From contig NZ_CP018839.1 of the NCBI RefSeq assembly GCF_001922305.1, positions 868,001-932,000 of the forward strand: a stretch of 64,000 nucleotides of DNA, in the 5' to 3' direction. Shown here piece after piece: positions 45,678 through 54,365 of the stretch. The stretch comes from Thauera chlorobenzoica (GTDB lineage: Bacteria > Pseudomonadota > Gammaproteobacteria > Burkholderiales > Rhodocyclaceae). The translations under genes were made by a program, and so were the position numbers. The notes under the pieces are model-generated. The model had not been told where the DNA came from. It worked only from the letters and a program-made list of their open reading frames with translations, and searched no databases. The first letter of the stretch is position 1; each line of letters opens with the position of its first letter.

Positions 45678-47105
45678 TCAGTACGCACTGCGGTCGAAGA
45701 ACATTTTCAATGCGGTCTGCGCGATGATGCGCAGGTCGAACCATACCGACCAGTGTTCGATGTAGTACAGGTCGTACTCAACGCGGGCGCGCATTTTGTC
45801 CAGCGTGTCGGTCTCCCCGCGAAGGCCGTTGACCTGCGCCCAACCTGTGATGCCGGGTTTCATCCGGTGGCGTTGTAAGTAATGTGGAATCAGCTGCTTG
45901 TATTGCTCATTATGCGCAACCGCATGCGGACGGGGGCCCACGATGGACATCCGCCCTTGCAGCACATTGAAGAACTGCGGCAACTCGTCAAGACTGGTCT
46001 TGCGCAAGAATGCACCGAGACGCGTGATTCGATTATCGCCCCGCTTTGCCTGCGTAACCTGGCCGAGTGCCTCATCGTGCGTTTTCATGCTACGAAATTT
46101 CCACACCTCGATCCTGCGCCCATCCCATCCATGGCGCACTTGCTTGAACAATACTGGTCCCGGGCTGGATAATTTTACGCCGATGGCAACTATCAGCAGG
46201 ATCGGACTGATCATCGCCAGGATCAGGCTGGCGAGCACTTTATCTTCAACTTCCTTGACGAGCCAGTTGATACCTGAAATCGGTGTTACCGATAAATCGA
46301 GCATCGGCATCCCCGCCAGCTCGGTCACGCCATGGTTAATCAGGCGGAACGAGAAAATATCCGGTATCCAGCGGATGTTCACCACGCTGTCGCTTAGCAA
46401 CTGGGTGGCCGTGCGAATGTGCGCCTCTTCTCGCATGGGCCAGGTCAGCCAGATCTCATCGATACGTTGCGCTTCGACGGATGCTGACAAGGTTTTAAGA
46501 TCGGGTACATGGGGGAGTGCCCCTGAATTATCCACGTCGGGAACTGAATCGGGCGTACAGAGCGCCACCACCTGAAAGCCGACCCACGGCAAGCTCGATA
46601 CTCGCTGCCTTACCGACTCGACCGCATCGGCGGGCCCCACGATTGCAACGCGCCGCACGCCCAGTCCGTATTGGTGCAGCGCTTGAAGCAAGGTGCGGCC
46701 TAGCAGGCGAACCGCAACCAGGCCGACCAAGCCGATTCCTGCCCAGTAAGCGAACCAGAGCCGCGAAAAATCTTCCCCCGTCTTGCTCAGGTAGCTGATT
46801 GATGCAAGCACTCCGAGCACAACCCCCCAGCCCAGGAACAAGCGGCCATACATGGCACTGCGGGAACCCGCACGCCAGGTCCGATACACGCCGAGCTCGG
46901 AAAACACCGCCAGAGTCAGCAAAACGCCGGCCAGCATGGCGTAGAGGTAGCGTGTCGGCCCCAGCACCTCTGTGCCGCCAAAGCGCAGCATATGAGCCAG
47001 GGTGCCCGCGGTACCCACAACCAGGACATCAGCTGCCTTTAACCCATATACGGAGAGCGCATGCCCATCCCGTAGCAGGCTTCGATTTGGATTCTGTCGA
47101 TTCAT
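45678..47105 (-). CDS. Undecaprenyl-phosphate sugar phosphotransferase (WcaJ/WbaP type), initiating enzyme
   Basis: Starts polysaccharide repeat units by moving a sugar phosphate to undecaprenyl phosphate. The 475-aa protein has four N-terminal helices, a CoA-binding-like middle domain (RRVAIVGPADAVESVRQRVS) and one more helix before the catalytic part: VKLSSPGPVLFKQVRHGWDG, EVWKFRSMK, LRKTSLDELPQFFNVLQGRM, SIVGPRPHAVAHNEQYKQLI, KPGITGWAQVNGLRGETDTL. This is the polyprenyl glycosylphosphotransferase family; glucose-1-phosphate is the commonest substrate of this long type. Confidence 0.93.
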   Translation of the reverse strand: MNRQNPNRSLLRDGHALSVYGLKAADVLVVGTAGTLAHMLRFGGTEVLGPTRYLYAMLAGVLLTLAVFSELGVYRTWRAGSRSAMYGRLFLGWGVVLGVLASISYLSKTGEDFSRLWFAYWAGIGLVGLVAVRLLGRTLLQALHQYGLGVRRVAIVGPADAVESVRQRVSSLPWVGFQVVALCTPDSVPDVDNSGALPHVPDLKTLSASVEAQRIDEIWLTWPMREEAHIRTATQLLSDSVVNIRWIPDIFSFRLINHGVTELAGMPMLDLSVTPISGINWLVKEVEDKVLASLILAMISPILLIVAIGVKLSSPGPVLFKQVRHGWDGRRIEVWKFRSMKTHDEALGQVTQAKRGDNRITRLGAFLRKTSLDELPQFFNVLQGRMSIVGPRPHAVAHNEQYKQLIPHYLQRHRMKPGITGWAQVNGLRGETDTLDKMRARVEYDLYYIEHWSVWFDLRIIAQTALKMFFDRSAY

Positions 47106-47224
47106 GTGCTCAACCGCCTGTGTTGAGCCAGGGGCTCAGGGGAAAAGCGGCTTCCAAGCCGAGAGCGATAGGGTGCAGAAGAAAACATCTGTGTTGGGGA
47201 TCATGCAAACGGGAAAGAGGCATT

Positions 47225-48325
47225 TTAACCGCAGTGCAGCACAGCCCCGATTTCTTTCAGGAATCGCGTGCTTGAAAAGCGTTCTGCCCGATGTATGCAT
47301 GCAGCTCTCATCGAAGCTGCGCGGTTTGAGTCCAGCGCCAATACGGCCGCGACGACGTCTTCCTCGCCGAACTGCGGAGACAGCAGGATGCCGGTCTCCC
47401 CATCTGCCACCGTCTCGAGCAGACCGCCTTCGGCGACGCCGATCACCGGCTTACCGGCGGCCATGGATTCGACCGGCGACATGCCAAAGTCCTCGTCCAC
47501 CGGCACGTAGATGGAGGCCCGGGCGCGGCCCATGAGCGCCCTCAGTTGCGCGTCATCGAGCCAGCCCGAGAACTGGATGTTCGGCGCATCCGCGGCCAGC
47601 GCCTTGAGCCTGGCCAGTTCGCTGCCGCCCGAGCTGACCACCAGCCGTTTCGACGGCATGCGTTTAAAGGCGCGGACCAGCATGTCCACGCGTTTGAGCG
47701 GTTCGAGTCGCGCCGTGGACAAGAAGTAGCCGTCATCCGCCAGCCACCGGAAACGGTCGGTGTCCACCGGCGGATAGACAACGCGTGACGCCACCCCAAG
47801 GTAGTCCTGCAGCCGACGCTGCACGTTGCGTGAGTTGGCGAGCACCACGTCCATGCCACGCACTGCCGCCTCGTAGCGGGGCTGCAGCCAACGGCGCAGT
47901 GCCGCCAGCAGGGGCCGCTGCCAGGGGGGAAAGCGCGTCTGGTAGTGGTCGCGCAGGTCGTACAGGAATCGCGGTGGGGTGTGGCAGTAGTAGATCGAGC
48001 GCCCATAACCGATGCCACGGTTTGCAAGCGGGGCGTAGCTCCCCGAGAAGATTCGCGTTTGGTATGACGCGGCCACGCGGGCGCCGCGCCCATTGAAGGC
48101 ATGCAGCACGCGGGCAATGGCCAGCGCCGGAAGCTTGCTGCCCGCACCGAGGTCGATCAGGTCATCGGTGGCAAACAGTTTGCCGAATGACGCCTCCTCC
48201 ACAAAACCCACGCAAACCGGTGCCGCTAAATGGGCATGCAAACAGTGCAGCACACGCTCCGCCCCTCCGCACGTCTGCAGAAAGTCGTAGAGCAGCAGCA
48301 GGTTTCTCCGTGTGGCTTCAGCCAT
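47225..48325 (-). CDS. GT4-family glycosyltransferase
   Basis: A 366-aa soluble transferase. The N-terminal part has LLYDFLQTCGGAERVLHCLH and YYCHTPPRFLYDLRDHY, typical of mannosyltransferases related to WbaZ. The C-terminal donor domain has YFLSTARLEPLKRVDMLVRA, IQFSGWLDDAQLRALMGRAR and DEDFGMSPVESMAAGKPVIG (EX7E). It overlaps the upstream ligase-like gene by 8 bases and lies 119 bases before wcaJ. Linkage and donor are not readable from sequence; GDP-sugars are plausible because ManC, Gmd and Fcl are encoded here. Confidence 0.9.
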   Translation of the reverse strand: MAEATRRNLLLLYDFLQTCGGAERVLHCLHAHLAAPVCVGFVEEASFGKLFATDDLIDLGAGSKLPALAIARVLHAFNGRGARVAASYQTRIFSGSYAPLANRGIGYGRSIYYCHTPPRFLYDLRDHYQTRFPPWQRPLLAALRRWLQPRYEAAVRGMDVVLANSRNVQRRLQDYLGVASRVVYPPVDTDRFRWLADDGYFLSTARLEPLKRVDMLVRAFKRMPSKRLVVSSGGSELARLKALAADAPNIQFSGWLDDAQLRALMGRARASIYVPVDEDFGMSPVESMAAGKPVIGVAEGGLLETVADGETGILLSPQFGEEDVVAAVLALDSNRAASMRAACIHRAERFSSTRFLKEIGAVLHCG

Positions 48326-49745
48326 GCGAATGGGCGTTCGGCGCAGGGGCAGGGCGCACCGCCGGCGGACAGAACAGGAACGCCAGGAAGATGAAGATCC
48401 AATACACCGGCAGGTTCAGGTCGGGGATGGCGAGGCCCATGGCCAGCGTGGCGGTGGCGAGCGCGACGGCCACGAAACGCTGCGCGTCGGAGAGCACCGT
48501 TGCACGCGCATACCGCAAAAGCAGGCTCGCCAGCATCGCCACGAAGAGCAGGGCGCCCGGTATGCCCGTGTTACTGACCAGGCTGGCGAAGAAGCTCGAT
48601 GCGCGGTTGCTGCCGAGGCCGACGCCCAATCCGCGGGTAGCTTCTACGACCTGCAGGGCATGGTCGTTCGATCGATTGCGAACTCTCGCGCTGCCGCCGT
48701 CCAGCTTCTTCAGCAACAAGTTATCCACGACCTTTGCAGCCTGCGGCGCAGCGGGCGAGGCTTTCCAGACCCATGTGCAGGTGGCCCCGATCAGCAAGAC
48801 AGCCATCCACGCGGAAATCGCGCGAGGACGCAAGCGTGGCGCTGCGGAGCCACGCATGGCGGAGGCGCTCAGCCAGAGCACGATTGCCGCACAGCTGACC
48901 CCCGCAGCTGCCCAGCCGGTGGAGCCGAGCGTGTTGATCAGCACCAGGGCCAAAAGGAGTGTGCTCACGAGCATCGCGCCCCAATGGGGTGCAGATCGAC
49001 GTGGGCCGAAAAACATCACGGCGAGCAGGCCGGTCATCAGCGCTGCGACAAATGTGCTGGCGTACGACGCTTCGGACATCGGCGCCGCAATGCGGAGGAA
49101 GCCGGCGATTTTCGCCCCGTGGTACTGCACGTAACCGGGGTTGTTCATCCAGAACTTCACCGCCGAGGGCCAGCCGTACAGCGGGGCCAGCCGTTCATAC
49201 ACCCCGATCCCCAGCATCAATGCGGCTGCCAGGGCAAGCGCCCAAAGCAGTCTCGAGCCCCGCCAGTCACTACGTGCTGCCGCCTGCAGCAGAAACAGCA
49301 GGACCACCGCATGCACGCACAGGTTAACGGCCTGCACCGCATTAGCGAGCGTGAAGGCCAGCGGCACCGGCGCACGATCCATGCCGTGGCGCTCGATCAG
49401 GAGGTTGACCAGCGTGCCATCGAAGAGGTGCGGCAGCAGCAGCGCGCCGACGAGCGCGATCACCACATAGCCCGTGAGCGATACCGAGGCGATGCGTGGC
49501 GCCGAGCGCAGGAAGCTCAGCGATCGCTCGCGCATGAGGCGGGCCAACAGCACGATCCCCGCCAGCAATGCGACAAGGTTGTAGGGCGAGACGCCAAAGG
49601 CGCCCTTGCCCACCGGGACGTCGAGCACCGAGGTCGCCTGAAACACCGCCGAGAACACCACCAGCGCCGGTAGCCAGGCACGGGCGAACAGTGCCACGAA
49701 CAGCGCAAGCGGAACAAAGCCCAAGCCAAAGATCGTCAACTGCAT
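48318..49745 (-). CDS. O-antigen ligase / polymerase-like membrane protein
   Basis: A 475-aa protein with about 11-12 hydrophobic helices and a long periplasmic loop in the second half (about residues 325-380, KASPAAPQAAKVVDNLLLKK ... NDHALQVVEATRGLGVGLGS). This layout is that of the O-antigen ligase superfamily (Wzy / WaaL / exopolysaccharide polymerase). A second such protein is encoded further along, so one may polymerise and the other ligate; which is which cannot be told. Confidence 0.8.
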   Translation of the reverse strand: MQLTIFGLGFVPLALFVALFARAWLPALVVFSAVFQATSVLDVPVGKGAFGVSPYNLVALLAGIVLLARLMRERSLSFLRSAPRIASVSLTGYVVIALVGALLLPHLFDGTLVNLLIERHGMDRAPVPLAFTLANAVQAVNLCVHAVVLLFLLQAAARSDWRGSRLLWALALAAALMLGIGVYERLAPLYGWPSAVKFWMNNPGYVQYHGAKIAGFLRIAAPMSEASYASTFVAALMTGLLAVMFFGPRRSAPHWGAMLVSTLLLALVLINTLGSTGWAAAGVSCAAIVLWLSASAMRGSAAPRLRPRAISAWMAVLLIGATCTWVWKASPAAPQAAKVVDNLLLKKLDGGSARVRNRSNDHALQVVEATRGLGVGLGSNRASSFFASLVSNTGIPGALLFVAMLASLLLRYARATVLSDAQRFVAVALATATLAMGLAIPDLNLPVYWIFIFLAFLFCPPAVRPAPAPNAHSHG

Positions 49746-49760
49746 CGTGCGTGAATGGGC

Positions 49761-49832
49761 TTAGCCCGCATCGATGAGGAACTCGTCCTGCAGCGCTTCG
49801 ATCTGCGCCATCAATTCGACATAGGTCGGCAT
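49761..49832 (-). pseudogene. Remnant of an H-NS-family gene start
   Basis: A 23-codon frame begins at ATG 49832 after a GGGA ribosome site and reads MPTYVELMAQIEALQDEFLI before DAG and a stop. The first 15 residues match the start of betaproteobacterial H-NS-like proteins (MPTYxELxAQIEALQ). The rest of the gene is missing. It stands between the ligase-like gene and the VapBC pair and probably marks an old recombination point. Confidence 0.6.
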
Positions 49833-49861
49833 GTGGTTCCCTTTAAAAATTTACCAGGCTA

Positions 49862-50269
49862 TTACGGCGATTCGATCGCCCATTCTTCCACTGCAAGCCC
49901 AGGCACGCGGAGGAACTCACGGGCGTTGTTCGTGATGACAACGCTATCCTCCGCCATCGCGTGCGCCGCAATCATCAGATCCATGCCGCCGATGGGTTTG
50001 CCGGCACGTTCCAACCGGGATCGGATATCTGCGTAATGGTGCGTCGCGTCGAGCGGCCAGGGTCGTACGTCAAAACCGGCCAGCCAGGCCTCCACCGCAG
50101 CCTTGAATCGGGGTGCCGCCAGCTTGGCCGCTCCAAAACGCAGCTCGGCCGCCACAATTGCCGAGAGCCACAGGTCGTCGCGGTTCAGACTCGTGAAGCG
50201 TTCGATCATGTTCGCCGGGTGGCGACGCAGGATGTAGCTGCAGATGTTGGTATCCAGGGTGCGCAACAT
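49862..50269 (-). CDS. vapC: VapC-type PIN-domain ribonuclease toxin
   Basis: A 135-aa PIN nuclease starting MLRTLDTNICSYILRRHPAN. Acidic catalytic residues are visible: Asp of LDTN near position 6, Glu of AAELRFG, Asp of GGMDLMIAAHA and the VITNN end motif. VapC toxins cleave initiator tRNA or rRNA. It follows its antitoxin by 18 bases. Confidence 0.94.
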   Translation of the reverse strand: MLRTLDTNICSYILRRHPANMIERFTSLNRDDLWLSAIVAAELRFGAAKLAAPRFKAAVEAWLAGFDVRPWPLDATHHYADIRSRLERAGKPIGGMDLMIAAHAMAEDSVVITNNAREFLRVPGLAVEEWAIESP

Positions 50270-50287
50270 GCTTGGCGTTCGCCTCGG

Positions 50288-50539
50288 TCAGGTCCAGTCA
50301 CGTTCCTGGGGCGGCAGATCAATCCGTTCGCCCAGAAAGTCAGCGGGCAAGGACTCATTGTTTGCGTAGAACTGCTGCAGCCAAAGACCCATGTCCTGCT
50401 CGGGCGGCGTTTCGGGATGCAGCCACAGATCGTTGCCAATCTGCTCGACGCGGACGGTTTTTGCCTGCAGGCGCAGCTTTGCGGGCAGCCGCAATGCCTG
50501 GCTACGGCCGTTCATGAAGACGCGTGCGATGATGCTCAT
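50288..50539 (-). CDS. vapB: VapB-type AbrB-fold antitoxin
   Basis: An 83-aa protein starting MSIIARVFMNGRSQALRLPA, the swapped-hairpin AbrB/VagC DNA-binding fold (FMNGRSQALRLPAKLRL), with a C-terminal toxin-binding tail rich in acidic and aromatic residues. Partner of the PIN toxin downstream. An inverted repeat upstream is a candidate operator. Confidence 0.92.
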   Translation of the reverse strand: MSIIARVFMNGRSQALRLPAKLRLQAKTVRVEQIGNDLWLHPETPPEQDMGLWLQQFYANNESLPADFLGERIDLPPQERDWT

Positions 50540-50559
50540 GGTGTTTCTCTGGCGTGGTC

Positions 50560-50576
50560 ATACTGCGCTGTAGTAT
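50560..50576. promoter_or_regulatory. Inverted repeat upstream of vapB
   Basis: ATACT (50560-50564) and AGTAT (50572-50576) form an inverted repeat with 7 bases between, 21 bases before the vapB start on the reverse strand. It is a likely VapBC operator overlapping the promoter. The further 124 bases to the next gene hold nothing recognised. Confidence 0.45.
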
Positions 50577-50700
50577 CACCCCTCGGGGCTGACCTGTCAC
50601 GCAAGTTCACGCAACTTCGCGTTCTTCCAGATCGAGCGCCAGCACGGGATCCGGTTGGGAAGAACGTTGCTGTCTTGTTCCGGCTGCCTTCCGTGCCGCA

Positions 50701-51195
50701 TCAAACCTTGGCGGCGTTCAGGCGCAGCATCAATGTCATGGGATGCTGCGGGGACGCCTGAAAGCCGTAATGCTCGTAAAACTGTTTGGCACGGTCGTGA
50801 AGAGCATGGACGAGCAAGGCTCGGACGCCGGCGTTCTGCGACACGGCTACAGCCCGATTGACAGCGTCTTGAAGCAGGGCGGCGCCGAGTTTGATTCCCT
50901 GGGCACGGTGGTCAACGGCGAGTCTGGCCAGAACCATCACCGGCACCGGGTCGGGCATATTGCGTAGCACCCTGCTGGTTGCCGCTTGGTGTGCAACCGC
51001 ACCTGCGGCCATTGCGTAGTAACCATGGACACGACCGTCCTGATCCGTGACGACAAAGGTGCGGCTCGCGCCGCTAACCTGGTTGGTCCGTGCCCGGCGC
51101 TTGAGCCATTCATCGAGGCTGGCTTCCCCACAAGTGAATTCGTCCAGGATGTGACTGGCAGCGAGTGGTTGCGGTACGCTCAGATGCAAGCTCAT
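50701..51195 (-). CDS. GNAT-family acetyltransferase toxin (TacT/AtaT type)
   Basis: A 164-aa GNAT protein. It has CGEASLDEWLKRRARTNQVS at the start, typical of toxins that acetylate aminoacyl-tRNA, then VHGYYAMAAGAVAHQ, the acetyl-CoA loop VLARLAVDHRAQGIKLGAAL and the terminal FYEHYGFQASPQHPMTLMLR with the conserved Tyr. It starts in an ATGA overlap with its DUF1778 antitoxin. Confidence 0.92.
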   Translation of the reverse strand: MSLHLSVPQPLAASHILDEFTCGEASLDEWLKRRARTNQVSGASRTFVVTDQDGRVHGYYAMAAGAVAHQAATSRVLRNMPDPVPVMVLARLAVDHRAQGIKLGAALLQDAVNRAVAVSQNAGVRALLVHALHDRAKQFYEHYGFQASPQHPMTLMLRLNAAKV

Positions 51196-51464
51196 GCTGC
51201 ATCGGTGCGCCAGGGGGCCTTGACGGCCATGAGGCGTTCAAGCCCAAGATTAGGACAGGGGGGCGCATCGAGCATGGCAGTGAACTGCTTGAACTTGTCA
51301 CCGTCCAGGCTGAAAAAGACCTGATCCAACACCACAGCCTGAGCGCGCTCGCATGCCGCTTCGAGCATGAAGTCCGAACGGTTTTTGCCGAGCAGGCTGG
51401 CGGCGTGATCGATCAGGTCGCGCTGTTCGGGCAGGGCCCGCAGATTGATGGCGGCGTCGCGCAT
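51192..51464 (-). CDS. DUF1778 antitoxin (TacA type)
   Basis: A 90-aa ribbon-helix-helix antitoxin starting MRDAAINLRALPEQRDLIDH, then AASLLGKNRSDFMLEAACER, the RHH DNA-binding part, and a C-terminal helix that should cover the toxin active site (DKFKQFTAMLDAPP). It precedes and overlaps the GNAT toxin gene. Ribosome site GGAGAG lies upstream. Confidence 0.93.
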   Translation of the reverse strand: MRDAAINLRALPEQRDLIDHAASLLGKNRSDFMLEAACERAQAVVLDQVFFSLDGDKFKQFTAMLDAPPCPNLGLERLMAVKAPWRTDAA

Positions 51465-51495
51465 CGGTCTCTCCTACTTGTGCATACACAAAAGA

Positions 51496-51520
51496 TATAC
51501 AGACTGTCGCTGGATGTATA
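51496..51520. promoter_or_regulatory. Inverted repeat upstream of the TacAT-like pair
   Basis: TATACA (51496-51501) and TGTATA (51515-51520) are inverted repeats 13 bases apart, 32-56 bases before the antitoxin start. A reverse-strand TTGACA lies next to it (51531-51526). Together they look like a promoter with an operator for the antitoxin. The remaining 80 bases to fcl hold nothing recognised. Confidence 0.5.
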
Positions 51521-51612
51521 GCATTTGTCAACTGGATCGCACGACAGGATCAGCAAGAAATGGCAGCATGAAGACGACCGATTGGAAGACGGAAAACGTA
51601 GGGCACCTCAGA

Positions 51613-52584
51613 TCAACCCGCGCGAACTCCTTCGACGTTCTGGATGTACCAGCGATAAGTGTCTATCAGTCCGCTTTCGAGGCCAGTGCTAGCGGTCCAG
51701 CCGAGCCGCGCCAGCCGGCTCACATCCATCAGCTTGCGCGGTGTGCCGTCCGGCTTGGTCGTGTCGAAGACGAGTTTGCCCTCATAGCCAATGACCTGGA
51801 CCAGCGCCTCGGCCAGCGTGCGAATGGTCACATCGGTGCCAGTGCCGACGTTGATGTGCGAGCGCATCGGCTCGGTCTCGCGGGCGTAGCGTTCCTGCGG
51901 GAGGTTCTGCAGATGCACCACTGCCTCGGCGAGGTCGTCCACATGCAGGAACTCGCGCATCGGTGTGCCGCTGCCCCAGATCACCACCTCGGGCGCATGC
52001 GCCAGCTTGGCCTCGTGGATGCGCCGCATCAGCGCGGGGATGACGTGGCTGTTTTCGGGGTGGAAATTGTCGCCCGGACCGTAGAGGTTGGTGGGCATGG
52101 CGCTGCGGTAGTCGCGGCCGTACTGGCGGTTGTAGCTCTCGCACAGCTTGATGCCGGCGATCTTGGCGATGGCGTAGGGCTCGTTGGTGGGCTCGAGCAG
52201 GCCGGTGAGCAGCGCCTCCTCTTTCATCGGCTGCTCGGCGAGCTTGGGGTAGATGCAGGATGAGCCGAGGAACATCAGCTTGTGCACGCCGTGGGTGTGG
52301 GCGGCGTGAATGATGTTGGCCTCGATCATCAGGTTCTGGTGGATGAACTCGGCCGGATAGGTGTTGTTGGCATGGATGCCGCCGACCTTGGCTGCCGCCA
52401 GATAGACCTGGTCGATGCGATGGGTGGCGAAGAAGGCGTTGACGGCATGCTGGTCTGTGAGATCGAGCGCGGCGCGATCGGCGGTGACGATGTTGCTGCA
52501 GCCCAGCGCCTGCAGCCGGCGCACGATGGCCGAGCCGACCATGCCGCGATGGCCGGCGACGAAGATGGTGTCGGTGAGGTTCAT
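51613..52584 (-). CDS. fcl: GDP-L-fucose synthase
   Basis: Epimerase-reductase converting GDP-4-keto-6-deoxy-mannose to GDP-L-fucose. The 323-aa SDR protein starts [20 protein letters not shown] (NADPH loop), has [20 protein letters not shown], the YxxxK pair in [39 protein letters not shown] and [19 protein letters not shown]. Length and motifs match WcaG. It is separated from gmd by a toxin-antitoxin pair. Confidence 0.97.
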   Translation of the reverse strand: MNLTDTIFVAGHRGMVGSAIVRRLQALGCSNIVTADRAALDLTDQHAVNAFFATHRIDQVYLAAAKVGGIHANNTYPAEFIHQNLMIEANIIHAAHTHGVHKLMFLGSSCIYPKLAEQPMKEEALLTGLLEPTNEPYAIAKIAGIKLCESYNRQYGRDYRSAMPTNLYGPGDNFHPENSHVIPALMRRIHEAKLAHAPEVVIWGSGTPMREFLHVDDLAEAVVHLQNLPQERYARETEPMRSHINVGTGTDVTIRTLAEALVQVIGYEGKLVFDTTKPDGTPRKLMDVSRLARLGWTASTGLESGLIDTYRWYIQNVEGVRAG

Positions 52585-52630
52585 GAGCGTTATCGATATG
52601 AGGGTTTCAAGCGATGGCGGCTGACGCGGC

Positions 52631-52924
52631 TTAATTACGTTGCTTCCACATCGCAGGGCTGCGCGCGGTGTGGAAGACAGCGAGCACCACAACGGCATCG
52701 CCGCGCAGCTTGAAATAGATGCAGTAGGGAAAGCGCCTCAGTGCGGCCTTGCGGATGTCACGGTAAACCGCTGGGTAGAGGAGCGGGTTGGTTGCGATCC
52801 GCGAGAGTTGTTCGTCGACGGCCTCGAGGAAGTTACCGCCGAGACCGGGCCGCTCTCGTTCGTACCACTCGCCCGCGGCTTCAAACTCGTCGCGCGCTTG
52901 CGGCCGGAAGAGAACTCGACGCAT
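52631..52924 (-). CDS. ParE/RelE-family toxin
   Basis: A 97-aa toxin starting [20 protein letters not shown], with [40 protein letters not shown] and [19 protein letters not shown], the ParE fold with its terminal HTARxPxxW. ParE toxins poison gyrase; RelE ones cut mRNA. It directly abuts its antitoxin and lies between fcl and gmd. Confidence 0.92.
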   Translation of the reverse strand: MRRVLFRPQARDEFEAAGEWYERERPGLGGNFLEAVDEQLSRIATNPLLYPAVYRDIRKAALRRFPYCIYFKLRGDAVVVLAVFHTARSPAMWKQRN

Positions 52925-53158
52925 TCAGTTCTGCGACCATCTTTTCTGAACTGCGGACCGAATCTGCTGCCAGTCGATTGCGACCTCCGGGGCATTAAGG
53001 TCTTCCGCCAATCGGCGGTCGAGCTCGACAGCTTCGTCAGCGCTGGGGGTGCTGCGCTGAACCGTGTCGGCGATCGAGTCCCAGATCTCCTGCGCCAGTG
53101 CAATTCTGTCGGCTACGCTGAGGCGGTCGATGCCGAGTTCCTGAATGGAGCGGTGCAT
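52925..53158 (-). CDS. Addiction-module antitoxin (RelB/ParD-like, TIGR02574 type)
   Basis: A 77-aa protein starting MHRSIQELGIDRLSVADRIA, followed by LAQEIWDSIADTV and a polar C-terminus (LDRRLAEDLNAPEVAIDWQQ). This is the usual partner of ParE-like toxins in such two-gene modules. It begins 32 bases after the gmd stop. Confidence 0.9.
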   Translation of the reverse strand: MHRSIQELGIDRLSVADRIALAQEIWDSIADTVQRSTPSADEAVELDRRLAEDLNAPEVAIDWQQIRSAVQKRWSQN

Positions 53159-53190
53159 GTGCTTTCTCCTCTAATTGCCCGAATCTTAGT

Positions 53191-54315
53191 TCAGTTCTCC
53201 GTAGCGACCGGGACGTCGTGCCCGTGCGCCCTCAGTAACGCATGTCGCTGCGCCACCTTTAGGTCCTCGGCGACCATCTCGGCGCACATCTCCTGCACGG
53301 TGATCTCCGGCGTCCAGCCGAGCTTCTCCTTGGCTTTGGTCGGATCGCCCAGCAGGGTCTCGACCTCGGCGGGGCGGAAGTAGCGCGGATCGACGCGCAC
53401 GATGACATCGCCCACCTTCAGCGCGGGAGCGTTTTCCCCCTCGATGTGCTCGACCACCGCGTGCTCTTCCACACCCGTGCCCTCGAAGCGCAACGTGATG
53501 CCCACCTCCGCCGCCGACCAGCGGATGAACTCGCGCACTGAATACTGCACCCCGGTCGCGATCACGAAGTCTTCCGGCTGGTCCTGCTGCAGCATCATCC
53601 ACTGCATGCGCACGTAGTCTTTGGCGTGGCCCCAGTCGCGCAGCGCGTCCATGTTGCCCATGTACAGGCAGGCTTCCAGCCCCTGCGCCATATTGGCGAG
53701 GCCGCGGGTGATCTTGCGGGTGACGAAGGTTTCGCCGCGGCGGGGGCTCTCGTGGTTGAAGAGGATGCCATTGCAGGCGTACATGCCGTAGGCCTCGCGG
53801 TAGTTCACCGTGATCCAGTAGGCGTAGAGCTTGGCCACCGCATAGGGGCTGCGCGGGTAGAAGGGGGTGGTTTCCTTCTGCGGGATCTCCTGCACTAGGC
53901 CGTAGAGCTCGGAGGTGGAGGCTTGGTAGAAGCGCGTCTTCTTGTCCAGGCCGAGCAGGCGGATGGCCTCGAGCAGGCGCAGCGTGCCCATGGCGTCAAC
54001 GTCGGCGGTGTATTCGGGCGACTCGAAGCTCACCGCCACGTGCGACTGCGCGCCGAGGTTATAGACCTCGTCGGGCTGTACCTGTTGCAGGATGCGGGTG
54101 AGGTTGGACGAGTCGGTAAGGTCGCCGTAGTGCAGAACCATGCGCGGGTTGGGTGTGTGCGGGTCCTGGTAGATGTGGTCGATGCGCTGGGTGTTGAAAC
54201 TCGAGGCGCGGCGCTTGATGCCGTGGACTTCGTAGCCTTTGGCGAGCAGGAATTCGGCGAGGTAGGAGCCGTCCTGGCCCGTGATGCCGGTGATGAGGGC
54301 TTTCTTGTTTTTCAT
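53191..54315 (-). CDS. gmd: GDP-mannose 4,6-dehydratase
   Basis: Makes GDP-4-keto-6-deoxy-D-mannose, the precursor of GDP-L-fucose. The 374-aa SDR protein has [95 protein letters not shown] and [23 protein letters not shown] 54315 was chosen; a TTG at 54333 adds six residues. Works with manC and fcl of this locus. Confidence 0.97.
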   Translation of the reverse strand: MKNKKALITGITGQDGSYLAEFLLAKGYEVHGIKRRASSFNTQRIDHIYQDPHTPNPRMVLHYGDLTDSSNLTRILQQVQPDEVYNLGAQSHVAVSFESPEYTADVDAMGTLRLLEAIRLLGLDKKTRFYQASTSELYGLVQEIPQKETTPFYPRSPYAVAKLYAYWITVNYREAYGMYACNGILFNHESPRRGETFVTRKITRGLANMAQGLEACLYMGNMDALRDWGHAKDYVRMQWMMLQQDQPEDFVIATGVQYSVREFIRWSAAEVGITLRFEGTGVEEHAVVEHIEGENAPALKVGDVIVRVDPRYFRPAEVETLLGDPTKAKEKLGWTPEITVQEMCAEMVAEDLKVAQRHALLRAHGHDVPVATEN

Positions 54316-54365
54316 CGATAGGTACTCGTTCAATCAGTAAGTATTAAGGGCAATAGGCTCAGGGG

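Noticed and set aside
48312..49673. A 453-codon plus-strand frame opposite the ligase-like gene
   Set aside because: The protein is rich in Gln, Arg and His with no domain; the reverse strand has a clear membrane protein.
52631..53158. The ParE pair as the break of a fused gmd-fcl operon caused by an insertion sequence
   Set aside because: No inverted repeats or target-site duplication was seen at its edges; the insertion route remains unknown.
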